DNA from: Anaerolentibacter hominis
Lineage (GTDB): Bacteria; Bacillota; Clostridia; Lachnospirales; Lachnospiraceae
Direction of reading: 5' to 3'
DNA: 64,000 nt
NCBI RefSeq assembly: GCF_032380675.1
Contig: NZ_JAWDIX010000001.1
Coordinates: 1,488,001-1,552,000, forward strand
Within the stretch, counting starts at the first letter, position 1. Every line of letters starts with the position of its first letter. The notes under the pieces are model-generated. The model saw only the letters and a program-made list of their open reading frames with translations. It was not told the origin of the DNA and made no database searches. Positions 25,391 through 33,352 of the stretch are shown here, one piece after another. A program made the position numbers and the translations under genes.

Positions 25391-26827
25391 TTAAACTGTG
25401 CCATGCTTTTTGGACGGACGGTTCTCTCTCTTCGTAAACAGCATCTCAAAGGTATAGATAAGCTGTGCTCTTACTTCGTCAGCCTCAATAATGCTGTCCA
25501 CATATCCTCTCTTTGCAGCCGCCTCCGCACTTTCCTGAAGAGCCGCATATTCAGAAGCCCTGGCATCAATCACGTCCGCAGCTTCACCGCTGTACATAAT
25601 GCCTGCTGCAAGTTTTGCATCCATCATGCCGATCTGGGCATTCGGAAGGGCAAATACCATATCTGCGCCAATATGTTTGGAATTCATGGAAACATAAGCA
25701 CTGCCATATGCCTTGCCTGCAATTACATTAACCTTGGGCACGGTTGCATTTGCAAACGCATAGGTCAATTTTGCGACCGCAATAGCAATGGATTTTTCTT
25801 CTGCTTTTGTTGCTCTGTAGCCATCCACATTCGTCAGGGTAAGAACCGGAATATTGAACGCGTCACAGAACTCTACAAATTTCTCTGCCTTATAGCATCC
25901 CTTGGTGCTCAGGCTGCCGTCAAATGTCTCAACAGCTTTATAATTCTCATCCAGAACGGCTTTACGGTTGCCGACTGCGCCCACTGTAACACCGTTTAAA
26001 CGGATAAATCCGGTAACCATCTCTTTCGCATACTCTGCCTTCACTTCTACAAACAGATTGTTATCGGAGATATCTTTAAATGCTTCTGCTGCATCATCTG
26101 CCTCTGCTGCGAATGCAGGAACCTGTCTGTTCAAATCATCCTGGCATTCATCATAGGAATCATCATCCTCATTGTTATTAGGAAGAATACTAACCAGCTG
26201 TCTCATCTGGGCAAATACTTCTGCTTCCTCTTCGCATATGAAGTCCACATTGCCGGCTGCAGCCTGGAACGCCGCTCCTGAAGTGTCTTCCTTCGCAATA
26301 TGGTTCCCCTCGATTGCATTCGGAGAGTTCACAAATACTCTGGCATCTTTTCCCGCCATGAATGTAAAATCACACAGGGAAGAAGAAACGGCAACGCCGC
26401 CGCCGCAGGTTCCGAAAACAGCCATAATCTGAGGAATCACACCGGAAGCCATCGTCTGTTTTACATAAATCTGTCCAAACGCATCCAGAGCGTCCGTAGC
26501 CTCCTCCAGTCTCAGACCGGCACAGTCTACCAGGCCGATCACCGGTGCGCCGACCTTGCAGGCCAGATCATAAAGACCACAGATTTTCTTTGCATGCATC
26601 TCGCCGACAGAACCGCCCAATGCTGTTCCATCCTGGCTGTATACATAAACAAGACTGCCGTCGATCAAGCCATAGCCTGTAATTACGCCGTCCGCAGGAA
26701 CTGCTTTCTGCTGTAAGTTAAAATCAGTGTTTCTCTTCGTAATAGCTGCACCGATCTCAACAAAACTATTGTCATCAAGTAAAGCTTCAATCCTACCCCT
26801 TGCTGACACTTGTGCTGTGTTACTCAT
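25391..26827 (-). CDS. acyl-CoA carboxyltransferase (MmdA / PCC-beta type)
   Basis: The 478-residue protein has the crotonase-fold carboxyltransferase domains of methylmalonyl-CoA decarboxylase alpha, propionyl-CoA carboxylase beta and 12S transcarboxylase. Motifs include DGTALGGSVGEMHAKK and VFGTCGGGVAVSSSLCDF in the N-domain and GKAYGSAYVSMNSKHIGAD in the C-domain. It is slightly shorter than the usual 510-520, mainly at the N-terminus. The ATG at 26827 has GGAGG upstream; earlier in-frame starts would add 35 unrelated residues. It is first in the five-gene cluster. The acyl-CoA (methylmalonyl-, malonyl- or glutaconyl-CoA) cannot be told by eye. Confidence 0.92.
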   Translation of the reverse strand: MSNTAQVSARGRIEALLDDNSFVEIGAAITKRNTDFNLQQKAVPADGVITGYGLIDGSLVYVYSQDGTALGGSVGEMHAKKICGLYDLACKVGAPVIGLVDCAGLRLEEATDALDAFGQIYVKQTMASGVIPQIMAVFGTCGGGVAVSSSLCDFTFMAGKDARVFVNSPNAIEGNHIAKEDTSGAAFQAAAGNVDFICEEEAEVFAQMRQLVSILPNNNEDDDSYDECQDDLNRQVPAFAAEADDAAEAFKDISDNNLFVEVKAEYAKEMVTGFIRLNGVTVGAVGNRKAVLDENYKAVETFDGSLSTKGCYKAEKFVEFCDAFNIPVLTLTNVDGYRATKAEEKSIAIAVAKLTYAFANATVPKVNVIAGKAYGSAYVSMNSKHIGADMVFALPNAQIGMMDAKLAAGIMYSGEAADVIDARASEYAALQESAEAAAKRGYVDSIIEADEVRAQLIYTFEMLFTKRENRPSKKHGTV

Positions 26828-26948
26828 TTTCAGCCCTCCAATTTCCTTTTTTTCTGGTCTCATCTTTCGGATGAGCCGTTTATAGCAGACAAAACAAACC
26901 AAAACGGCCGATTTGTCATAAAGTAAAACCAAATTTCTGCCGATTTTA
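26828..26948 (-). promoter_or_regulatory. 5' leader of the carboxylase operon with two hairpins
   Basis: The untranslated leader can fold as GCCGTTT...AAACGGC (about 26868-26909) and as CTCATC-CGAAA-GATGAG close to the GGAGG site. No known riboswitch consensus is recognised. Confidence 0.4.
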
Positions 26949-26977
26949 ATTGTATCTTATATTCGTTAAAAATTCAA
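26949..26977 (-). promoter_or_regulatory. promoter of the carboxylase operon
   Basis: On the minus strand TTGAAT (26977-26972) and TACAAT (26954-26949) are spaced by 17 bases, leaving a leader of about 115 bases before the first gene. Confidence 0.75.
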
Positions 26978-27084
26978 CAAATATTTTCCAAAGAATCCCG
27001 CTCTTATTCTGCCACATTTTCTTCGTCATAATCCATAAATCCAGTCAGTTCTGCCCGTTCACCTGCCTGAATTGAAAATCAGAC

Positions 27085-27123
27085 AAAAAAAGAGGGAACA
27101 GATATTCTTTTCTGTTACCCTCT
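27085..27123 (-). terminator. Rho-independent terminator after the D,D-carboxypeptidase gene
   Basis: A 12-13 bp stem (AGAGGGTAACAGA with TCTGTTCCCTCT, one bulge) is followed by seven T residues on the minus strand, about 110 bases after the stop codon at 27234. The remaining bases of this gap hold only a small hairpin (about 27207-27222). Confidence 0.9.
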
Positions 27124-27233
27124 ATTATAACGCTAACTTCTGGAATGAAAAGGGCTTCTTTCATAAAGAAAATTTACCCCGGAATAATCATTCCTTATGC
27201 TGTGCTCACCACCTATAAAGGTGGGAGTCTTAT

Positions 27234-28451
27234 CTACTTCCATGATAAAAGCCACCGTGCAACAGTCTGTTTCAGACACCATCCATAGTCAATGGCTTTT
27301 ACCTCCCCGGCAGTATAGATCGGAAATTCCCGGTAGAGCTCTCCGTTTATGTAGTAACAGGCCCTCCCTACCTGGCTGCCGGCTTCTACCGGAGCCTCCA
27401 GGGAAAGAGGAATCTGATAACGCACCTCTGCTGTTTCATCTTTTCGAAGCAGAAGAGAAAGTTCCGCGTCGTCACAGGCAAGTTCCACGCCTTCTTCCTG
27501 ACCATTCAGTACCAGAACCGGTTCAAACTGTTTATCATGTTCGAAAATATCCGTCATAGTGAAGTTTTCCATTCCGTAGTCCATCAGTTTATCCGTATCC
27601 GTCCATTTGTAATTTTTGTTGGGCGGCCAACCGCTTCCCAGGACAGTAGAGACAAGCGTCTTTCCGTCCTTTTTTACCGCACCGGCAAAGCAGTAGCCCG
27701 CATTTCCGGTAAAACCGGTTTTGATGCCGATTGCCCCGTCATAAAGATACAGAAATTTATCCTTGTTGGTGACAGAAAAAGAACGGCCCTTGGTCAGCTC
27801 CGAAAATTGATAGGACGGAGTATTGGTAATCTCCAGAAACATCTCATTCTGAATGGCATAGCTGCCGATTCGCGCCAGGTCCACCGCTGTCGTATAGTGG
27901 TCCTCGTCATCCAGCCCATTCGGCGTTACAAAGTGGGTATCGGTACAGCCGAGTTCGGCTGCTTTCTGGTTCATCAGTTCGGCAAATCCCTCCACAGAGC
28001 CTCCCACATGCTCTGCAAGCGCCACCGCCACATCATTATGAGATTCCAGCATCAGAGAATACAGCAGATCCTTCAGCCGGTACTGCTCTCCCTCCACGAT
28101 ATTTAACTGAACATCCGGCATGGTGGATGCGTATTTGGATACCGTAACCACATCCTCCAGATCGGCATGCTCCAGGATTACCGTGCAGGTCATAATCTTG
28201 GTGGTGCTGGCCATAGCCATAGGCTCATACCCGTCTTTTTCATACAGCACCCGACCGGAATCCCCGTCCATCAGGCAGGCGGCCCTGGCGTAAAGTTTTT
28301 CCGGTTCTTTTATTTCAGTTTGTTCCTGCAATTCCCCGGCAGCATACGCCGTGGGATAGGGAATGACAGAAAACAGTATGATAAAAACAAGACAGAATAG
28401 TCCCGGAACACGGGACGAGAATTTTATAGTATTCAAAGAAAACACCCACAC
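27234..28451 (-). CDS. D-alanyl-D-alanine carboxypeptidase (DacF/PBP5 type), first copy
   Basis: Low-molecular-weight penicillin-binding protein that trims the terminal D-Ala from peptidoglycan stem peptides outside the membrane. A signal peptide ends near residue 38 (PTAYAAG). The active-site motifs are STTK (Ser82-Lys85), SHN (137-139) and KTG (244-246). A C-terminal beta-rich PBP5-like domain follows from about 290, and the protein ends without a clear amphipathic anchor. The listed start is GTG, inside a hairpin; TTG at 28436 would also leave a full signal peptide. It is the last gene of an operon with three small membrane proteins. Confidence 0.92.
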   Translation of the reverse strand: MWVFSLNTIKFSSRVPGLFCLVFIILFSVIPYPTAYAAGELQEQTEIKEPEKLYARAACLMDGDSGRVLYEKDGYEPMAMASTTKIMTCTVILEHADLEDVVTVSKYASTMPDVQLNIVEGEQYRLKDLLYSLMLESHNDVAVALAEHVGGSVEGFAELMNQKAAELGCTDTHFVTPNGLDDEDHYTTAVDLARIGSYAIQNEMFLEITNTPSYQFSELTKGRSFSVTNKDKFLYLYDGAIGIKTGFTGNAGYCFAGAVKKDGKTLVSTVLGSGWPPNKNYKWTDTDKLMDYGMENFTMTDIFEHDKQFEPVLVLNGQEEGVELACDDAELSLLLRKDETAEVRYQIPLSLEAPVEAGSQVGRACYYINGELYREFPIYTAGEVKAIDYGWCLKQTVARWLLSWK

Positions 28452-28485
28452 AAAAACATCTTAATTTATGTTTATTGTATGGGTG
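28441..28485 (-). promoter_or_regulatory. long hairpin overlapping the 5' end of the D,D-carboxypeptidase gene
   Basis: On the minus strand CACCCATACA pairs with TGTGTGGGTG (one mismatch), with an inner AAACAT/ATGTTT stem, then GTTTTC. It looks like a terminator of the upstream genes or a translational control element, because it covers the annotated GTG start. Confidence 0.45.
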
Positions 28486-28537
28486 TGAGAATATGCCATA
28501 GAACCAGTATGAAGCACTATTTTGACAAGTGGGTATT

Positions 28538-28954
28538 TTACTTCTCTGATACCGGCCAGGTCAGAGAACGGATCAGCAGATAGGTAAAGCAGACCAGCAG
28601 AGCTGTCGGCCTGTTGAAAACCTGAAACATGGAAGATGGAAGTATGCCGGTAAGCGGCGTCAGAATATCCGGCACAACAGATACCGCAACCAATATGGCG
28701 GAAATCACAAAAAGCCCCCAGTTAACACAGGTTCTCCCTCTTTCCTTCCCTCTGCGGACAGACAGCAGATGGGGCACCGAGAGCAGCACTCCTGCCGATA
28801 TGACAAGCAGGCTTAAGTATATATGATAAGGATATACCTGAAAAGAACGTGCCTGATAGACTTCGATGGCAGGAATCCAACGAAGCAGAGCTACCAGCCA
28901 GGCTAATAAAATAATTCCGTAAAGCGTCCAGAATAGTTTCTTCTTTGTACTCAT
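28538..28954 (-). CDS. small four-helix membrane protein, unknown function
   Basis: The 138-residue protein has about four hydrophobic segments: 8-24, 41-60, 75-95 and 112-130. No catalytic motif is seen. The ATG has a strong GGGGAGG site. The following gene upstream (28994) encodes a protein of similar size and layout, with a similar start (KKKLFWTLYGIILLAWL versus KKRILWGVYGVFFILYL), so the two are probably paralogues that arose by duplication. Homology to a named family is not recognised. Confidence 0.7.
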   Translation of the reverse strand: MSTKKKLFWTLYGIILLAWLVALLRWIPAIEVYQARSFQVYPYHIYLSLLVISAGVLLSVPHLLSVRRGKERGRTCVNWGLFVISAILVAVSVVPDILTPLTGILPSSMFQVFNRPTALLVCFTYLLIRSLTWPVSEK

Positions 28955-28993
28955 AACAACACCTCCCCTGACAGCCGATCAGAACACACAGGA

Positions 28994-29473
28994 TTAACTC
29001 CCGGACTGCTGCTCCTCCGGATCGGGCCTGGTACTGCATATGGAACGGCAGAACAGGTAAGAGCAGCACACAATAATGATCGGTGCGAAGTTAAAAGTCC
29101 CATTCAGAAATTCCGCAGCCGCGGCCGGCAGCAAATCATTCACCAGCCGGGGAACAAACGGAGCAAATACATAGTAGATCAGCACAAGCAGGCTTAGCAG
29201 TAACGAAATCCATTGTACCTGTACGCTCCGGTGACGGATACTGAGGGTATCCGCTTCCGTTCCATTGCCGTACAGTTCCATAACCGCTGACAGAATATCC
29301 GGAATGGATAAGAAAAGGCCGATGGACACATAGAGAAGATTAATCGGTATGGCATAAAGTCCTTTAAAGGATTTACTCAGCAGCCCGTTAAAATAGCTGA
29401 TCCACTGGGAAACCACATACAGATAGAGGATAAAGAAAACACCGTACACTCCCCACAAGATTCTCTTTTTCAT
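28994..29473 (-). CDS. four-helix membrane protein, paralogue of the next gene
   Basis: This 159-residue protein has four hydrophobic segments (about 4-25, 38-60, 85-108 and 125-145). Its N-terminus resembles that of the 28538 product, including the Y-L/P...S-x-G-x-x-L-S-x-P pattern in helix two (LLYVSIGLFLSIPDIL here, LSLLVISAGVLLSVPHLL there). The start is the ATG at 29473, eight bases after AAGGAG. The function is unknown. It lies between a zinc-ribbon membrane protein and its paralogue in one operon. Confidence 0.7.
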   Translation of the reverse strand: MKKRILWGVYGVFFILYLYVVSQWISYFNGLLSKSFKGLYAIPINLLYVSIGLFLSIPDILSAVMELYGNGTEADTLSIRHRSVQVQWISLLLSLLVLIYYVFAPFVPRLVNDLLPAAAAEFLNGTFNFAPIIIVCCSYLFCRSICSTRPDPEEQQSGS

Positions 29474-29511
29474 CGCCCGCACTCCTTTCCGTCAGACCTC
29501 ACAACCGGCCG

Positions 29512-30078
29512 CTATCCCCACATAAACGGTATAATAAAACCAGCCTTTCCCTGAACATCCAGCACAATAGTTGCAAATAATGACAACGCCCTTAATCCTC
29601 CTGCAAGGGAAATCAGGGCAATGGACAAACTGGCCACTTTCTCCACCCTTCTGTAACAGTAGAGGAAATAAAATAATATAATCCCATAAAACACCACGAA
29701 ATAGAACACTTCCAGGGCCAGAGCACCTGCCCCTCCCTGTCTGTACAGCTCCAGAAAATAATTTTCTTTATGTACAAAGAATAAAATCACGGCCAGAATG
29801 GTCAGTCCCCACTCGATTAAAACCTGGCGCCGGCCTCTTGGAATTTTATTTTCTCCTTTTGAAGAGATAAAAGCCGGGCTTTTATAACTTTTAGGCCTGT
29901 CCTCCTCCTTCGGCTGTTCCCTGTCTTTCACCTCACTTGGCATAAGATATTCTGCCATCTTAGAGCGTTTTTGATTGGGAACCTCTCCGGTTTGAAAGTC
30001 ATAGCCGCAGGTATAGCACCGGTTAATTCCGGCACTGACTCTGCTGTGACAATTAGGACACTCTTTCCACTCGGACAT
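29512..30078 (-). CDS. zinc-ribbon membrane protein, unknown function
   Basis: The 188-residue protein opens with a zinc ribbon (CPNCHSRVSAGINRCYTCGY: Cys8, Cys11, Cys22, Cys25). A charged linker (30-70) and four hydrophobic segments follow (about 84-103, 113-140, 148-165 and 168-186). Zinc-ribbon plus membrane-bundle proteins are frequent in Firmicutes, but their role is mostly unknown. It is the first gene after a strong promoter and heads the operon ending with the D,D-carboxypeptidase, which may suggest an envelope role. Confidence 0.7.
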   Translation of the reverse strand: MSEWKECPNCHSRVSAGINRCYTCGYDFQTGEVPNQKRSKMAEYLMPSEVKDREQPKEEDRPKSYKSPAFISSKGENKIPRGRRQVLIEWGLTILAVILFFVHKENYFLELYRQGGAGALALEVFYFVVFYGIILFYFLYCYRRVEKVASLSIALISLAGGLRALSLFATIVLDVQGKAGFIIPFMWG

Positions 30079-30154
30079 GATACGTCTTCTCCTCTGCTGC
30101 AGTTTTGTATATAACAGACAATATCCGTTTTGTAATTCATATACTTTTGTTCAT

Positions 30155-30184
30155 ATTATACAATACTTTCCTACTGTTTGACAA
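30155..30184 (-). promoter_or_regulatory. promoter of the zinc-ribbon membrane operon
   Basis: On the minus strand TTGTCA (30184-30179) and TATAAT (30160-30155) are spaced by 18 bases, about 75 bases before the gene at 30078. Confidence 0.7.
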
Positions 30185-30223
30185 TAACCTTACACCTATT
30201 TCTCGACACGAATTATTTTCCGC

Positions 30224-30268
30224 AACAATGCCGGACAAGGCTGTTCCTGCCCTGTCCGGCATTGTTTA
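30224..30268 (-). terminator. hairpin terminator after the zinc-ribbon/Yip1-like gene
   Basis: An 18-bp stem with one G-T mismatch (AACAATGCCGGAC...GTCCGGCATTGTT) and a seven-base loop lies between the stop at 30293 and the next promoter. The U-run is weak, so it may work mainly by its long stem. Confidence 0.75.
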
Positions 30269-30292
30269 ATCAATATGATAGATTGTCTGAAG

Positions 30293-31105
30293 TTAAAACA
30301 GACTCTCAAACAGGCTGTAAGGATCATTCAGATACATTTTAAGTACATTCAGACCATTTCTGAGCGAATCCGGCAGATAAAGCGGATAGGTAAAACAAAT
30401 ACACAGCAGAACCGCCAGCGCCACCACAGCCATGCAGATAAAAACAACATAGGGAAGCTGATCGTTGGAAAGGCCGCTCGCAGCCTTCAACGGCACGTTC
30501 AGCACACAGCAGGCAAGCAGATAACCGGCGGCAAAAACCACTATTCCCCAAAGGGGATGAATCATTCCGAACAAAGCTGCCAGCACGGTAACCGGAAGAA
30601 GTACTGCGCTGCGCACTGCTGTAACATGAATCATATTCACAAAGCCGGCCTTGCTCTTAAGCAGCCTTGCCGCGGCAAAGAACAACAGCGTAAGCATTGA
30701 ACTGAACAGCAGAGAGAACAGAACCGTCAGAAAAAAGATCCGAAGCAGCGGGAAATCCATCCCGGCCGGCGTCTGTCCGTACCCCGAATAAAAGAAGGAG
30801 CTCAGATAGGACATGGCTTTAACGGCAATTCCCTCAAGTCTCCCGAAAACGATGATCATAAAACTGCCGGAGAAAAGGGCCTGTAAAAGAATTAAGATAA
30901 CCGACGCTGACAGGTCGCCCCGCACCACATAGCGCTTTGTGCCGCTGACAGGAGCATTCAGAATCTCTGTCAGGCTGCTCCAAACCCTGTACAGGAGCCC
31001 GCGGGCAGGCCGTTCAGGTTCCGGAAACGGAGCATCCTTCTGTCTGCAGGAGCACTGCTCTCCCTCCGCCAGAGGCTTTCCACAATAGATACAATACTTT
31101 TCCAT
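30293..31105 (-). CDS. zinc-ribbon protein with Yip1-like membrane domain
   Basis: The 270-residue protein starts with a short cysteine motif (CIYCGKPLAEGEQCSC) that could bind zinc. Then come five or six hydrophobic segments (about 55-78, 110-140, 150-175, 180-205 and 220-245) in a pattern like the Yip1/YIP domain. Substrate and partners are unknown. The ATG at 31105 has GGAAG nine bases upstream; the in-frame TTG two codons earlier is less likely. It follows scpB by about 40 bases and may belong to the scpAB transcript. Confidence 0.7.
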   Translation of the reverse strand: MEKYCIYCGKPLAEGEQCSCRQKDAPFPEPERPARGLLYRVWSSLTEILNAPVSGTKRYVVRGDLSASVILILLQALFSGSFMIIVFGRLEGIAVKAMSYLSSFFYSGYGQTPAGMDFPLLRIFFLTVLFSLLFSSMLTLLFFAAARLLKSKAGFVNMIHVTAVRSAVLLPVTVLAALFGMIHPLWGIVVFAAGYLLACCVLNVPLKAASGLSNDQLPYVVFICMAVVALAVLLCICFTYPLYLPDSLRNGLNVLKMYLNDPYSLFESLF

Positions 31106-31146
31106 AGCCAAACACTTCCTTCCTGTTGTGCCGCACCGATTCCTGA

Positions 31147-31716
31147 TCAGATATCCAGTTTCAGCTGTATCTCTTCCTCCGCCTCCGCTTTAAAATCTTC
31201 CACCTTCTCCGGGTTCAGAATCGGCAGTTCATCCAGCGATTTAAGCCCAAAGCTGCGCAGAAAATCCTCCGTGGTCTCAAATAATATGGGTCTTCCCGGC
31301 GCATCCAGCCGTCCGGCTTCCTGTATCAGATTATATTCAATCAGCTTGTTGACCGCATGATCGCTTTTCACACCCCGGATTGCCTCGATCTCACTTCTGG
31401 TAATGGGCTGTTTGTAAGCAATAATAGAAAGAGTCTCAAGCATCACTTCCGTCAGCATATGTTTCTTGGGAATATGTATCAGTTTTTTCAGATGGTCATA
31501 CATCTCTTTCTTGGTACAGAGCTGGAAGGAATCATTCAGTTCAATAATACAGATTCCCCTGTCTTCCTCCTCGTACCGGTCCATCATATTCCGTATCAGT
31601 TTTCTCGTTGTGTCTGCGTCCTGCTCAATGGCTGCCGCAATCCGGTTTGCCGGGACCGCCTCGCCCATTGTAAACAGAATTGCTTCAATTACTGCTTCCA
31701 GCTTCTTTCGTTCCAT
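31147..31716 (-). CDS. scpB: segregation and condensation protein B
   Basis: ScpB is a kleisin-associated winged-helix protein of the SMC condensin. The 189-residue product has the two winged-helix domains, with LSIIAYKQPITRSEIEAIRG and the LIEYNLIQEAGRLDAPGRP signature in the second. I chose the ATG at 31716, which has GAGGA upstream. This overlaps the end of scpA by 32 bases, so the two are co-translated. An earlier in-frame start (31764) adds 16 residues not typical of the family. Confidence 0.95.
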   Translation of the reverse strand: MERKKLEAVIEAILFTMGEAVPANRIAAAIEQDADTTRKLIRNMMDRYEEEDRGICIIELNDSFQLCTKKEMYDHLKKLIHIPKKHMLTEVMLETLSIIAYKQPITRSEIEAIRGVKSDHAVNKLIEYNLIQEAGRLDAPGRPILFETTEDFLRSFGLKSLDELPILNPEKVEDFKAEAEEEIQLKLDI

Positions 31717-32485
31717 ATTCTGAATCCTCTGTCTTCTCTGTCCGGTATTCGATGTAGATTTCATCGAATAAATTATTCTGTGCCAGGTAAATCATGCCGC
31801 TTTTCATCATTTCCAGAACGCACAGAAAGGTTACCACGACCTCGGTGCGGTTTTGCTGCCGTTCCAGCAATTCCCTGAATTTCAGACGACGGTTTTCCCG
31901 GCAGTAATGCACCACATAGTCCATCTTTTCGGCTATATTCACTTCTTCCCGTTCAATTCTTCCGAATTTGCTGCGGACCGGGTCTATTTTGTCCGTCTGC
32001 CGCTTCATGATCATATGAAATACATCATAGAGACGCAGAATATCCACATCGCTGTTGGAGATCACTTCCTGCGCGCTGACCGTTTCCTTATTCTCCGCCA
32101 CTTCCTCAGGAATAGAAGCCCCTTTGTAGAAATGAAAGGACGCTTCCGCCTGCTTGTCCTTCAGCTCATAGGAAATGTATTTATACATTTTATATTCCAG
32201 CAGCCGTTCCACCAGCTCCTGGCGGGGATCTTCCAGTTCACCGTCCTCCGTCTCCTGGGCCGGGAGCAGCATCTTCGCCTTAATATTCAGGAGGGTGGCT
32301 GCCATGAGCAGAAACTCACTCATCACATCCATATCCTTTCCCTCCATTTGGTTCAGATATTCCATATACTGATCCGTAATCATCGCGATCGGTATATCAT
32401 AGATATTCACTTTATTTTTATCTATTAAATGCAGTAACAGATCCAGAGGCCCTTCAAAGGCCTCCAGTTTTACCGATATTGCCAT
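31685..32485 (-). CDS. scpA: segregation and condensation protein A (kleisin)
   Basis: ScpA bridges the SMC heads in the condensin that compacts and separates chromosomes. The 266-residue product begins with the kleisin signature FEGPLDLLLHLIDKNKVNIYDIPI. It also has YLEY-like and EFLLMAATLLNIKAKMLLP motifs. The C-terminal winged helix (about 190-250) contains VVTFLCVLEMMKSG. It overlaps both neighbours, the phosphoesterase upstream and scpB downstream, suggesting one coupled transcript. Confidence 0.96.
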   Translation of the reverse strand: MAISVKLEAFEGPLDLLLHLIDKNKVNIYDIPIAMITDQYMEYLNQMEGKDMDVMSEFLLMAATLLNIKAKMLLPAQETEDGELEDPRQELVERLLEYKMYKYISYELKDKQAEASFHFYKGASIPEEVAENKETVSAQEVISNSDVDILRLYDVFHMIMKRQTDKIDPVRSKFGRIEREEVNIAEKMDYVVHYCRENRRLKFRELLERQQNRTEVVVTFLCVLEMMKSGMIYLAQNNLFDEIYIEYRTEKTEDSEYGTKEAGSSN

Positions 32486-33336
32486 TTTGCCGCCTCGTTT
32501 CTATCTGGTTTTTTCCTCACGGTCCCGTTCTCACACTCCCGGATCAGGCGTATAAATACCACCTCCGGATTGTTGTGCAAAAAGCGCAGGGACATGGTGT
32601 GACTGCCCAGCCCTCTGGAAAGAATCAGGGTAGATTTTCCCTCCTGGAATCTCCCATAATCATATTTTGGAAACGGGATATATTGAGGAGAAATCACACC
32701 TCCGATCAGGGGGAGCCGAAACAGTCCGCCGTGCATGTGACCGGACAGAATCAGATCAGCCCCCCACTGTGCATAGGCAGTATGAAAGACTGGATTGTGA
32801 GCCAGAAGGATCTGGTATACACCATCCTTTGGAATGCCGGCCAGCCGGTTCAGATAGGAGGGGTCCATCTGTATTTTCTTAAGTCTCTCATAGTATTCCG
32901 GTCCGATCTGAACGCCTGTGACCTGAATCTCATCCTCCCCCCGTCTGAGCATGACCGATTCGTTGATCAACAGGCGGATGCCCAGCTGCCGGCACTGGTT
33001 TAAAAAATCCCTGAACATTTCCTTCGCCGGGCCGCTGCGCTCCTCCATCTTAAGTTCATGATTGCCCATCCCATAGTAAACCGGATAGCCAGCATCGGTA
33101 AGCTTCTCAAACAGCAGCAGAGCATTCTCACGGCTGCACTTTTCACTGCCCACGATCATATCCCCGGCCGCCATGACATAATCCGGACCCACCGAACGCA
33201 GCGCATCCATCAGGGTTTCGTGCTCCGGCCCAAGAAGACAATTATGGACATCGGCAATAAGGGCCACCACCGCCCCGTGAAAGTGTTTCGGTATCCTGCT
33301 GCTTCTAACTTCATAAAAACTCCGGTCCAGTCTCAT
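32470..33336 (-). CDS. calcineurin-like metallophosphoesterase (YkuE-like)
   Basis: The protein (288 residues from the ATG at 33336) has the metallophosphoesterase motifs in order: ALIADVHN, AAGDMIVG, GMGNHE, LAHNP and LSGHMHGG, which bind two metal ions. It is like the YkuE group that hydrolyses phosphate esters outside or at the membrane, but no signal peptide is seen here. The start is uncertain: GTG at 33372 is in frame and would overlap the kinase gene. The substrate is unknown. Confidence 0.85.
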   Translation of the reverse strand: MRLDRSFYEVRSSRIPKHFHGAVVALIADVHNCLLGPEHETLMDALRSVGPDYVMAAGDMIVGSEKCSRENALLLFEKLTDAGYPVYYGMGNHELKMEERSGPAKEMFRDFLNQCRQLGIRLLINESVMLRRGEDEIQVTGVQIGPEYYERLKKIQMDPSYLNRLAGIPKDGVYQILLAHNPVFHTAYAQWGADLILSGHMHGGLFRLPLIGGVISPQYIPFPKYDYGRFQEGKSTLILSRGLGSHTMSLRFLHNNPEVVFIRLIRECENGTVRKKPDRNEAAKWQYR

Positions 33337-33352
33337 GCTGTGGCTGCCATCC

